Part shown: positions 1-11,800 of the stretch, in pieces
Position numbering within the stretch: the first letter of the stretch is position 1
Layout of the letters: each line of letters opens with the position of its first letter
DNA from: Melastoma dodecandrum
Lineage: Eukaryota > Streptophyta > Magnoliopsida > Myrtales > Melastomataceae
NCBI GenBank assembly: GCA_029817715.1
Contig: JARUPY010000422.1
Location: 1-64,000 of the forward strand
Reading direction: 5' to 3'
Length of the DNA stretch: 64,000 bases
Made by a program: the position numbers and the translations under genes
The notes under the pieces: model-generated
The model's input: the letters and a program-made list of their open reading frames with translations, nothing else
Database searches by the model: none
What the model was told of the DNA's origin: nothing

Positions 1-1490
1 TAGGCATCGGAAAATGCAAGTTCGGAAGAGCACCAAGGTACGGAGCATGCTGGATGCCCAAACCTGCGTAACGTTTTGCACGGGGTTTCTCATTGTTTCA
101 AACTGAAAGGCGACCCGAAATGTCCAAATGTGGAACTTCAATTTATAGAGAATATTTTGGAGAACGCATTTGCGGAGCATCATTTAGGATTCGGAAAATT
201 CAAAGTTCGGAAGCAGTCAATGTTAACGCGAGCATGCGGGATGCCCATCAAACCTTGCGTAATTATTGCGCGGGGTTCCCTCCTTGAGCAACACGAAAGG
301 GACCCCGAATGTCTAAACTGTAGAACGCTCCAGCGTTTTGAATAGACTTTTAGGGAAGCAATTTTGAGTGATGCATTTTGTGCTTACCGGAAAATGCAAG
401 TTCGGAAGAGCCACCAAAGCGTACCGGACGCATGGCGGGCGACTGCACAACCTTGCGTAGAGTTCATCGTGTCACGCTGCGGTTTCACCTCATTGTGCAA
501 ACCAAAGGACGCCGCGAATGCTAAATGTAGAACCCCAATTTTGAATAGCTATAGGAAGCTATTCTTGGATGACATCAATTAGGCCTTCGGCACAAAATGC
601 AATGTTCGGAAGCATCAACTGTACGGAGCATGCGGGATGCACCACCTTGCGTAAGTTGTGCGCGGGGTTCCTCATTAGTCTGGCAAACTGAAAGGGACCC
701 GAATCGCTCAAATGTAGCAACTCCAACTCTATTGAGATAGTTTGGTCCAGATAGAAGCACTTTTCTGGGGAGATCATTTAGGCTTCGTAAAATTGCAAGT
801 TTCGCGTAAAGCATCAAGGTTCACGGAGCATGCTGGACTGCACCAACTCTGCAGTAATGCTTGGTTGTGCGCCAGGTTCCTCCTTAGTGCAAACGAAAGC
901 TGGGGACCCTAATGTCAAATGTAGAACTCCAATTTTAGCAACTAGAACTCAGGCGAACGCCATTTGGGGAGATCAATTCTACAGCTTCGGAAAATGCACA
1001 CGTTCGGAAGCACCACCAGGCTACGGAGCAGCCAGGATGTCCCAACCTTGCGTAAGTTGATGCGCATCGCGGTTCCTCATTGTTGCCCAAACTAAAGGGA
1101 CCCGAACTGCTGTCAAATGGTCATAGAAATCCAAATTGTTGAATAGTTATGGGAAGCATTTGGGTGAGCATTCTAGGCTTCGAAAAAGGCAAGTTCTGGA
1201 AGCGCCATCTAATGATACGAGAGCATGACCGGGACTGCTCAACCTTGCGCGTAAACGCTCTGTGCGCGGGCGGACATCCTCCTTGTGCAAACTAATGGCT
1301 ACCCGAAAAGCTCAAATGTACAACTCCAATTTTGCGAATATTTAGGGAAGCACTAATGTCGGGGATTCATTTGCGGCTTTAGCGAGCGAAACAATGCAAG
1401 TTCGGAAGCACCAATGTACCGAGCATGCGGGATGCACAACCATGCGCTTAAGTTGTGCGGCGGGGGTCTTTTCCTCATTATGCAAACGAA
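1..1490 (+). repeat. Satellite units, insertion-riddled block 1
   Basis: About eight copies of the window's 167-bp satellite are recognisable by the landmark CGGAAAATGCAAG near 9, 187, 382, 583, 781, 983, 1167, 1372 and 1559. Spacings run from about 178 to 205 bp instead of 167, because extra single bases are scattered throughout while the underlying order of motifs is kept. The errors are mostly insertions. Short open frames here have no coding meaning. The block ends abruptly, and units after about 1,490 are clean. It is either diverged edge satellite or poorly corrected sequence; I favour the latter. Confidence 0.85.
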
Positions 1491-2757
1491 AGGGACCCGA
1501 ATGTCAAATGTAGAACTCCAATTTTGAATAGTTTGGAAAGCATTTGGGGATCATTTAGGCTTCGGAAAATGCAAGTTCGGAAGCACCAAGGTTCGGAGCA
1601 TGCGGGATGCACAACCTTGCGTAGGTTGTGCGCGGGGTTCCTCCTTGTGCAAACGAAAGGGACCCGAATGTCAAATGTAGAACTCCAATTTTGAATAGTT
1701 TGGGAAGCATTTGGAGATCATTTAGGCTTCGGAAAATGCAAGTTCGGAAGCACCAAGGTTTGGAGCATGCGGGATGCACAACCTTGCGTAAGTTGTGCGC
1801 GGGGTTCCTCATTATGCAAACGAAAGGGACCCGAATGTCAAATGTAGAACTCCAATTTTGAATAGTTTGGGAAGCATTTGGAGATCATTTAAGCTTCGGA
1901 AAATGCAAGTTCGGAAGCACCAAGGTTCGGAGCATGCGGGATGCACAACCTTGCGTAGGTTGTGCGCGGGGTTCCTCCTTGTGCAAACGAAAGGGACCCG
2001 AATGTCAAATGTAGAACTCCAATTTTGAATAGTTTGGGAAGCATTTGGAGATCATTTAGGCATCGAAAAATGCAAGTTCGGAAGCACCAAGGTACGGAGC
2101 ATGCGGGATGCACAACCATGCGTACGTTGTGCGCGGGGTTCCTCATTATGCAACGAAAGGGTCCCGAATGTCAAATGTAGAACTCCAATTTTGAATAGTT
2201 TGTGAAGCATTTGGAGAGCATTTAGGCTTCGGAAAATGCAAGTTCGGAAGCACCAAGGTTCGGAGCATGCGGGATGCACAACCTTGCGTAGGTTGTGCGC
2301 GGGGTTCCTCCTTGTGCAAACGAAAGGGACCCGAATGTCAAATGTAGAACTCCAATTTTGAATAGTTTGGGAAGCATTTGGAGATCATTTAGGCATCGGA
2401 AAATGCAAGTTCGGAAGCACCAAGGTACGGAGCATGCGGGATGCACAACCATGCGTACGTTGTGCGCGGGGTTCCTCATTATGCAACGAAAGGGTCCCGA
2501 ATGTCAAATGTAGAACTCCAATTTTGAATAGTTTGGGAAGCATTTGGAGATCATTTAGGCTTCGGAAAATGCAAGTTCGGAAGCACCAAGGTTCGGAGCA
2601 TGCGGGATGCACAACCTTGCGTAGGTTGTGCGCGGGGTTCCTCCTTGTGCAAACGAAAGGGACCCGAATGTCAAATGTAGAACTCCAATTTTGAATAGTT
2701 TGGGAAGCATTTGGAGATCATTTAGGCTTCGGAAAATGCAAGTTCGGAAGCACCAAG
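1491..2757 (+). repeat. 167-bp satellite, clean units, mixed variants
   Basis: Seven to eight well-formed units, mostly 167 bp. They carry more variants than the main array: TATGC for TGTGC in the middle of the unit (near 1480 and 1812), CATGCGTACG for CTTGCGTAAG (near 2120 and 2452), and a one-base-shorter ATGCAACG form (near 2150 and 2485). Units near 2052-2218 and 2385-2550 share the same variant set, so a two-unit (about 333-bp) block has been duplicated locally. Confidence 0.9.
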
Positions 2758-4045
2758 GTTACTGAGCCATGAGTGCGGGATTGCACAACCTTGCGTAAAG
2801 TTGTGCGCGAAGGATTTCCATCCATGTGCAAACGAAAGGGACCCGAATGCGTCCAAATCGTAGAACTCGAATTTCTGGAGTGAGTTTGGAAAAGCATTTG
2901 GAGGATCATTTTAGGCTTCAGAAAACATGCAAGTCTCGGGAGAGCACCAAGCGGTTACAGGAAGCATGGCGTGGAATGCAACAACCATTAGGTGTAAGTA
3001 TTGTGCCGGCGGGGTTCCTCATCTGCGTTGCTCCAAACGCAACAGAGGACCCGAATGTGAAAATGTAGAAACTCCAATTTTGAAATCACGCTTTTTACGG
3101 GAAGCATTTGGAGATCTCATTTTAGCGCTATCGGAAAATGTAAGTTCGTGGAAGCATCAAATGTACGGGAAGCATGCGGGATGCACAACCTTGCGTAAAG
3201 TTTGTGCGCGCGGGGTATCCTCCTTGTGTCAAACTGAAAGTGGACCCGAATGCTCCAAATGTAGAACACTCCAACTTTGAATAGTTAGAGACAATTTGGG
3301 GATCTTTATATCGTGGCTCTTTGAAAAATGCAAGCGTTCGTAAGCACCAAGGTTACGCGCAGCATGCAGGGCATCGCACAAACCCATGCGTCAAGTTGTA
3401 TGCGCTGGGGTTCCCCATTGTGCCAAACCAAAGTGACCCGACATGCTAAATGTTAGAACTCCAATTTTGTAGAATCGTTTAGGTAAGCACTTTGGGGATC
3501 CATTTAGGCTTCGAAAGATGCAAGTTCGGAACAGCACATCAATCTACGGGATCGCATGCGGGATGCACACCCTTGCGTAATTTGTGCGCCGGGATCCTCA
3601 TTGTGATGGAAACACGAAAGGGACCCGAATGGTCAAATGTAGAAACTTCCAATTTTGAATAGTTTCTTGGGGAAGCATTTGGGCAACATTTATAGCCATT
3701 CGTAAAATGCACATTCCCGGTAAGCCCACAATGTACGCGAGCATGCTGGATGCTGCCAACCTTGCGTAAGTTGTGCGTCGGTGTATCCTCCTTGTGCAAA
3801 CGAAAGGGATCCCTAATGTTCCAAAAGTACGACGACCACCAATTTCTTGAATAGTCTAGTGCGTAAGCTAACTTGGGGATCAAATTATATGGCATTGAAA
3901 AATGACAGTTCAGACGCACCAAGGTACTGAGAGCATCGCCGGTATGAATGCACAACCATGCGTAAGTATGTGTCCGCCCGGGGTTCCTCATTGTGCAAAC
4001 CAAAGTGGGACCCGAATGCGCATAATTTAACGAACTCCAAATCTC
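2758..4045 (+). repeat. Satellite units, insertion-riddled block 2
   Basis: Six to seven satellite copies broken by frequent single-base insertions plus some substitutions. The transition from clean sequence at about 2,757 occurs inside one unit (GGTT then ACTGAGCC instead of CGGAGC). The return to clean sequence at about 4,045 is equally sharp. Every satellite landmark can be followed in order, so this is not an inserted foreign element. Confidence 0.85.
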
Positions 4046-4303
4046 TTTGATATAGTTTTATGGAAGCATTTGGAGATCATTTAGGCTTCGGAAAATGCAA
4101 GTTCGGAAGCACCAAGGTACGGAGCATGCGGGATGCACAACCTTGCGTAAGTTGTGCGCGGGGTTCCTCCTTGTGCAAACGAAAGGGACCCGAATGTCAA
4201 ATGTAGAACTCCAATTTTGAATAGTTTGGGAAGCATTTGGAGATCATTTAGGCTTCGGAAAATGCAAGTTCGGAAGCACCAAGGTTCGGAGCATGCGGGA
4301 TGC

Positions 4304-5160
4304 ACAACCTTGCGTAAGTTGTGCGCGGGGTTCCTCATTGTGCAAACGAAAGGGACCCGAATGTCAAATGTAGAACTCCAATTTTGAATAGTTTGGGAAG
4401 CATTTGGAGATCATTTAGGCTTCGGAAAATGCAAGTTCGGAAGCACCAAGGTTCGGAGCATGCGGGATGCACAACCTTGCGTAGGTTGTGCGCGGGGTTC
4501 CTCCTTGTGCAAACGAAAGGGACCCGAATGTCAAATGTAGAACTCCAATTTTGAATAGTTTGGGAAGCATTTGGAGATCATTTAGGCTTCGGAAAATGCA
4601 AGTTCGGAAGCACCAAGGTTCGGAGCATGCGGGATGCACAACCTTGCGTAAGTTGTGCGCGGGGTTCCTCATTGTGCAAACGAAAGGGACCCGAATGTCA
4701 AATGTAGAACTCCAATTTTGAATAGTTTGGGAAGCATTTGGAGATCATTTAGGCTTCGGAAAATGCAAGTTCGGAAGCACCAAGGTTCGGAGCATGCGGG
4801 ATGCACAACCTTGCGTAGGTTGTGCGCGGGGTTCCTCCTTGTGCAAACGAAAGGGACCCGAATGTCAAATGTAGAACTCCAATTTTGAATAGTTTGGGAA
4901 GCATTTGGAGATCATTTAGGCTTCGGAAAATGCAAGTTCGGAAGCACCAAGGTTCGGAGCATGCGGGATGCACAACCTTGCGTAAGTTGTGCGCGGGGTT
5001 CCTCATTGTGCAACGAAAGGGACCCGAATGTCAAATGTAGAACTCCAATTTTGAATAGTTTGGGAAGCATTTGGAGATCATTTAGGCTTCGGAAAATGCA
5101 AGTTCGGAAGCACCAAGGTTCGGAGCATGCGGGATGCACAACCTTGCGTAGGTTGTGCGC
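4304..5160 (+). repeat. Dimeric (334-bp) higher-order satellite segment
   Basis: Within this stretch two linked variants alternate unit by unit. Units with GCGTAAG carry CTCATTG (near 4312, 4648, 4982). Units with GCGTAGG carry CTCCTTG (near 4481, 4815, 5150). This is a local two-unit repeat of about 334 bp. The alternation is lost after about 5,300. Confidence 0.75.
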
Positions 5161-5732
5161 GGGGTTCCTCCTTGTGCAAACGAAAGGGACCCGAATGTCA
5201 AATGTAGAACTCCAATTTTGAATAGTTTGGGAAGCATTTGGAGATCATTTAGGCTTCGGAAAATGCAAGTTCGGAAGCACCAAGGTTCGGAGCATGCGGG
5301 ATGCACAACCTTGCGTAAGTTGTGCGCGGGGTTCCTCCTTGTGCAAACGAAAGGGACCCGAATGTCAAATGTAGAACTCCAATTTTGAATAGTTTGGGAA
5401 GCATTTGGAGATCATTTAGGCTTCGGAAAATGCAAGTTCGGAAGCACCAAGGTTCGGAGCATGCGGGATGCACAACCTTGCGTAAGTTGTGCGCGGGGTT
5501 CCTCATTGTGCAAACGAAAGGGACCCGAATGTCAAATGTAGAACTCCAATTTTGAATAGTTTGGGAAGCATTTGGAGATCATTTAGGCTTCGGAAAATGC
5601 AAGTTCGGAAGCACCAAGGTTCGGAGCATGCGGGATGCACAACCTTGCGTAGGTTGTGCGCGGGGTTCCTCCTTGTGCAAACGAAAGGGACCCGAATGTC
5701 AAATGTAGAACTCCAATTTTGAATAGTTTGGG

Positions 5733-5880
5733 AAACCATTCTGGAGATCATTCTATACCTTCGGAAAATGCAAGCTTCGGAAAGCACCATGGTTCGGAGC
5801 ATTCGGGATGCACAACCTTGCGTTGGTTGTGCGCGGGGTTTCCTCATTGTGCAAACGAAAGGGACCCGAAAGTCAAATTG
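5733..5880 (+). repeat. Single error-rich satellite unit
   Basis: One unit inside the clean array carries several single-base insertions and substitutions (GGAAACCATTCTGG for GGAAGCATTTGG, GCTTCGGAAAGCACC for GTTCGGAAGCACC, GGGGTTTCC for GGGGTTCC). Its neighbours on both sides match the consensus. The error pattern is like that of 1-1490 and 2758-4045. Confidence 0.75.
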
Positions 5881-8800
5881 TAGAACTCCAATTTTGAATA
5901 GTTTGGGAAGCATTTGGAGATCATTTAGGCTTCGGAAAATGCTAGTTCGGAAGCACCAAGGTTCGGAGCATGCGGGATGCACAACCTTGCGTATGTTGTG
6001 CGCGGGGTTCCTCCTTGTGCAAACGAAAGGGACCCGAATGTCAAATGTAGAACTCCAATTTTGAATAGTTTGGGAAGCATTTGGAGATCATTTAGGCTTC
6101 GGAAAATGCAAGTTCGGAAGCACCAAGGTTCGTTGCATGCGGGATGCACAACCTTGCGTAGGTTGTGCGCGGGGTTCCTCCTTATGCAAACGAAAGGGAC
6201 CCGAATGTCAAATGTAGAACTCCAATTTTGAATAGTTTGGGAAGCATTTGGAGATCATTTAGGCTTCGGAAAATGCAAGTTCGGAAGCACCAAGGTTCGG
6301 AGCATGCGGGATGCACAACCTTGCGTATGTTGTGCGCGGGGTTCCTCCTTGTGCAAACGAAAGGGACCCGAATGTCAAATGTAGAACTCCAATTTTGAAT
6401 AGTTTGGGAAGCATTTGGAGATCATTTAGGCATCGGAAAATGCAAGTTCGGAAGCACCAAGGTTCGGAGCATGCGGGATGCACAACCTTGCGTAGGTTGT
6501 GCGCGGGGTTCCTCCTTATGCAAACGAAAGGGACCCGAATGTCAAATGTAGAACTCCAATTTTGAATAGTTTGGGAAGCATTTGGAGATCATTTAGGCTT
6601 CGGAAAATGCCAGTTCGGAAGCACCAAGGTTTGGAGCATGCGGGATGCACAACCTTGCGTAAGTTGTGCGCGGGGTTCCTCATTATGCAAACGAAAGGGA
6701 CCCGAATGTCAAATGTAGAACTCCAATTTTGAATAGTTTGGGAAGCATTTGGAGATCATTTAGGCTTCGGAAAATGCAAGTTCGGAAGCACCAAGGTTCG
6801 GAGCATGCGGGATGCACAACCTTGCGTAGGTTGTGCGCGGGGTTCCTCATTATGCAAACGAAAGGGACCCGAATGTCAAATGTAGAACTCCAATTTTGAA
6901 TAGTTTGGGAAGCATTTGGAGATCATTTAGGCTTCGGAAAATGCAAGTTCGGAAGCACCAAGGTTCGGAGCATGCGGGATGCACAACCCTGCGTAAGTTG
7001 TGCGCGGGGTTCCTCATTGTGCAAACGAAAGGGACCCGAATGTCAAATGTAGAACTCCAATTTTGAATAGTTTGGGAAGCATTTGGAGATCATTTAGGCT
7101 TCGGAAAATGCAAGTTCGGAAGCACCAAGGTTCGGAGCATGCGGGATGCACAACCTTGCGTAGGTTGTGCGCGGGGTTCCTCCTTGTGCAAACGAAAGGG
7201 ACACGAATGTCAAATGTAGAACTCCAATTTTGAATAGTTTGGGAAGCATTTGGAGATCATTTAGGCTTCGGAAAATGCAAGTTCGGAAGCACCAAGGTAC
7301 GGAGCATGCGGGATGCACAACCTTGCGTAAGTTGTGCGCGGGGTTCCTCATTGTGCTAACGAAAGGGACCCGAATGTCAAATGTAGAACTCCAATTTAGA
7401 ATAGTTTGGGAAGCATTTGGAGATCATTTAGGCTTCGGAAAATGCAAGTTCGGAAGCACCAAGGTTCGGAGCATGCGGGATGCACAACCTTGCGTACGTT
7501 GTGCGCGGGGTTCCTCATTGTGCAAACGAAAGGGACCCGAATGTCAAATGTAGAACTCCAATTTTGAATAGTTTGGGAAGCATTTGGAGATCATTTAGGC
7601 TTCGGAAAATGCAAGTTCGGAAGCACCAAGGTTCGGAGCATGCGGGATTCACAACCTTGCGTAGGTTGTGCGCGGGGTTACTCCTTGTGCAAACGAAAGG
7701 GACCCGAATGTCAAATGTAGAACTCCAATTTTGAATAGTTTGGGAAGCATTTGGAGATCATTTAGGCTTCGGAAAATGCAAGTTCGGAAGCACCAAGGTT
7801 CGGAGCATGCGGGATGCACAACCTAGCCTAAGTTGTGCGCGGGGTTCCTCCTAGTGCAAACGAAAGGGACCCGAATGTCAAATGTAGAACTCCAATTTTG
7901 AATAGTTTGGGAAGCATTTGGAGATCATTTAGGCTTCGGAAAATGCAAGTTCGGAAGCACCAAGGTTCGGAGCTTGCGGGATGCACAACCTTGCGTAAGT
8001 TGTGCGCGGGGTTCCTCCTTGTGCAAACGAAAGGGACACGAATGTCAAATGTAGAACTCCAATTTTGAATAGTTTGGGAAGCATTTGGAGATCATTTAGG
8101 CTTCGGAAAATGCAAGTTCGGAAGCACCAAGGTTCGGAGCATGCGGGATGCACAACCTTGCGTAGGTTGTGCGCGGGGTTCCTCCTTGTGCAAACGAAAG
8201 GGACCCGAATGTCAAATGTAGAACTCCAATTTTGAATAGTTTGGGAAGCATTTGGAGATCATTTAGGCTTCGGAAAATGCAAGTTCGGAAGCACCAAGGT
8301 TCGGAGCATGCGGGATGCACAACCTTGCGTACGTTGTGCGCGGGGGCGGTTCCTCATTAATGCAAACGAAAGGGACCCGAATGTCAAATGTAGAACTCCA
8401 ATTTTGAATAGTTTGGGAAGCATTTGGAGATCATTTAGGCTTCGGAAAATGCAAGTTCGGAAGCACCAAGGTTCGGAGCATGCGGGATGCACAACCTTGC
8501 GTAAGTTGTGCGCGGGGTTCCTCATTATGCAAACGAAAGGGACCCGAATGTCAAATGTAGAACTCCAATTTTGAATAGTTTGGGAAGCATTTGGAGATCA
8601 TTTAGGCTTCGGAAAATGCAAGTTCGGAAGCACCAAGGTTCGGAGCATGCGGGATGCACAACCTTGCGTAAGTTGTGCGCGGGGTTCCTCCTTGTGCAAA
8701 CGAAAGGGACCCGAATGTCAAATGTAGAACTCCAATTTTGAATAGTTTGGGAAGCATTTGGAGATCATTTAGGCTTCGGAAAATGCAAGTTCGGAAGCAC

Positions 8801-11800
8801 CAAGGTTCGGAGCATGCGGGATGCACAACCTTGCGTAAGTTGTGCGCGGGGTTCCTCCTTGTGCAAACGAAAGGGACCCGAATGTCAAATGTAGAACTCC
8901 AATTTTGAATAGTTTGGGAAGCATTTGGAGATCATTTAGGCTTCGGAAAATGCAAGTTCGGAAGCACCAAGGTTCGGAGCATGCGGGATGCACAACCTTG
9001 CGTAAGTTGTGCGCGGGGTTCCTCCTTGTGCAAACGAAAGGGACCCGAATGTCAAATGTAGAACTCCAATTTTGAATAGTTTGGGAAGCATTTGGAGATC
9101 ATTTAGGCTTCGGAAAATGCAAGTTCGGAAGCACCAAGGTACGGAGCATGCGGGATGCACAACCTTGCGTAAGTTGTGCGCGGGGTTCCTCCTTGTGCAA
9201 ACGAAAGGGACCCGAATGTCAAATGTAGAACTCCAATTTTGAATAGTTTGGGAAGCATTTGGAGATCATTTAGGCTTCGGAAAATGCAAGTTCGGAAGCA
9301 CCAAGGTTCGGAGCATGCGGGATGCACAACCTTGCGTAAGTTGTGCGCGGGGTTCCTCCTTGTGCAAACGAAAGGGACCCGAATGTCAAATGTAGAACTC
9401 CAATTTTGAATAGTTTGGGAAGCATTTGGAGATCATTTAGGCTTCGGAAAATGCAAGTTCGGAAGCACCAAGGTTCGGAGCATGCGGGATGCACAACCTT
9501 GCGTAAGTTGTGCGCGGGGTTCCTCCTTGTGCAAACGAAAGGGACCCGAATGTCAAATGTAGAACTCCAATTTTGAATAGTTTGGGAAGCATTTGGAGAT
9601 CATTTAGGCTTCGGAAAATGCAAGTTCGGAAGCACCAAGGTACGGAGCATGCGGGATGCACAACCTTGCGTAAGTTGTGCGCGGGGTTCCTCCTTGTGCA
9701 AACGAAAGGGACCCGAATGTCAAATGTAGAACTCCAATTTTGAATAGTTTGGGAAGCATTTGGAGATCATTTAGGCTTCGGAAAATGCAAGTTCGGAAGC
9801 ACCAAGGTTCGGAGCATGCGGGATGCACAACCTTGCGTAAGTTGTGCGCGGGGTTCCTCCTTGTGCAAACGAAAGGGACCCGAATGTCAAATGTAGAACT
9901 CCAATTTTGAATAGTTTGGGAAGCATTTGGAGATCATTTAGGCTTCGGAAAATGCAAGTTCGGAAGCACCAAGGTACGGAGCATGCGGGATGCACAACCT
10001 TGCGTAAGTTGTGCGCGGGGTTCCTCATTGTGCAAACGAAAGGGACCCGAATGTCAAATGTAGAACTCCAATTTTGAATAGTTTGGGAAGCATTTGGAGA
10101 TCATTTAGGCTTCGGAAAATGCAAGTTCGGAAGCACCAAGGTTCGGAGCATGCGGGATGCACAACCTTGCGTAAGTTGTGCGCGGGGTTCCTCCTTGTGC
10201 AAACGAAAGGGACCCGAATGTCAAATGTAGAACTCCAATTTTGAATAGTTTGGGAAGCATTTGGAGATCATTTAGGCTTCGGAAAATGCAAGTTCGGAAG
10301 CACCAAGGTACGGAGCATGCGGGATGCACAACCTTGCGTAAGTTGTGCGCGGGGTTCCTCCTTGTGCAAACGAAAGGGACCCGAATGTCAAATGTAGAAC
10401 TCCAATTTTGAATAGTTTGGGAAGCATTTGGAGATCATTTAGGCTTCGGAAAATGCAAGTTCGGAAGCACCAAGGTTCGGAGCATGCGGGATGCACAACC
10501 TTGCGTAAGTTGTGCGCGGGGTTCCTCCTTGTGCAAACGAAAGGGACCCGAATGTCAAATGTAGAACTCCAATTTTGAATAGTTTGGGAAGCATTTGGAG
10601 ATCATTTAGGCTTCGGAAAATGCAAGTTCGGAAGCACCAAGGTTCGGAGCATGCGGGATGCACAACCTTGCGTAAGTTGTGCGCGGGGTTCCTCATTGTG
10701 CAAACGAAAGGGACCCGAATGTCAAATGTAGAACTCCAATTTTGAATAGTTTGGGAAGCATTTGGAGATCATTTAGGCTTCGGAAAATGCAAGTTCGGAA
10801 GCACCAAGGTTCGGAGCATGCGGGATGCACAACCTTGCGTAAGTTGTGCGCGGGGTTCCTCCTTGTGCAAACGAAAGGGACCCGAATGTCAAATGTAGAA
10901 CTCCAATTTTGAATAGTTTGGGAAGCATTTGGAGATCATTTAGGCTTCGGAAAATGCAAGTTCGGAAGCACCAAGGTTCGGAGCATGCGGGATGCACAAC
11001 CTTGCGTAAGTTGTGCGCGGGGTTCCTCATTGTGCAAACGAAAGGGACCCGAATGTCAAATGTAGAACTCCAATTTTGAATAGTTTGGGAAGCATTTGGA
11101 GATCATTTAGGCTTCGGAAAATGCAAGTTCGGAAGCACCAAGGTTCGGAGCATGCGGGATGCACAACCTTGCGTAAGTTGTGCGCGGGGTTCCTCCTTGT
11201 GCAAACGAAAGGGACCCGAATGTCAAATGTAGAACTCCAATTTTGAATAGTTTGGGAAGCATTTGGAGATCATTTAGGCTTCGGAAAATGCAAGTTCGGA
11301 AGCACCAAGGTTCGGAGCATGCGGGATGCACAACCTTGCGTAAGTTGTGCGCGGGGTTCCTCCTTGTGCAAACGAAAGGGACCCGAATGTCAAATGTAGA
11401 ACTCCAATTTTGAATAGTTTGGGAAGCATTTGGAGATCATTTAGGCTTCGGAAAATGCAAGTTCGGAAGCACCAAGGTTCGGAGCATGCGGGATGCACAA
11501 CCTTGCGTAAGTTGTGCGCGGGGTTCCTCCTTGTGCAAACGAAAGGGACCCGAATGTCAAATGTAGAACTCCAATTTTGAATAGTTTGGGAAGCATTTGG
11601 AGATCATTTAGGCTTCGGAAAATGCAAGTTCGGAAGCACCAAGGTTCGGAGCATGCGGGATGCACAACCTTGCGTAAGTTGTGCGCGGGGTTCCTCCTTG
11701 TGCAAACGAAAGGGACCCGAATGTCAAATGTAGAACTCCAATTTTGAATAGTTTGGGAAGCATTTGGAGATCATTTAGGCTTCGGAAAATGCAAGTTCGG

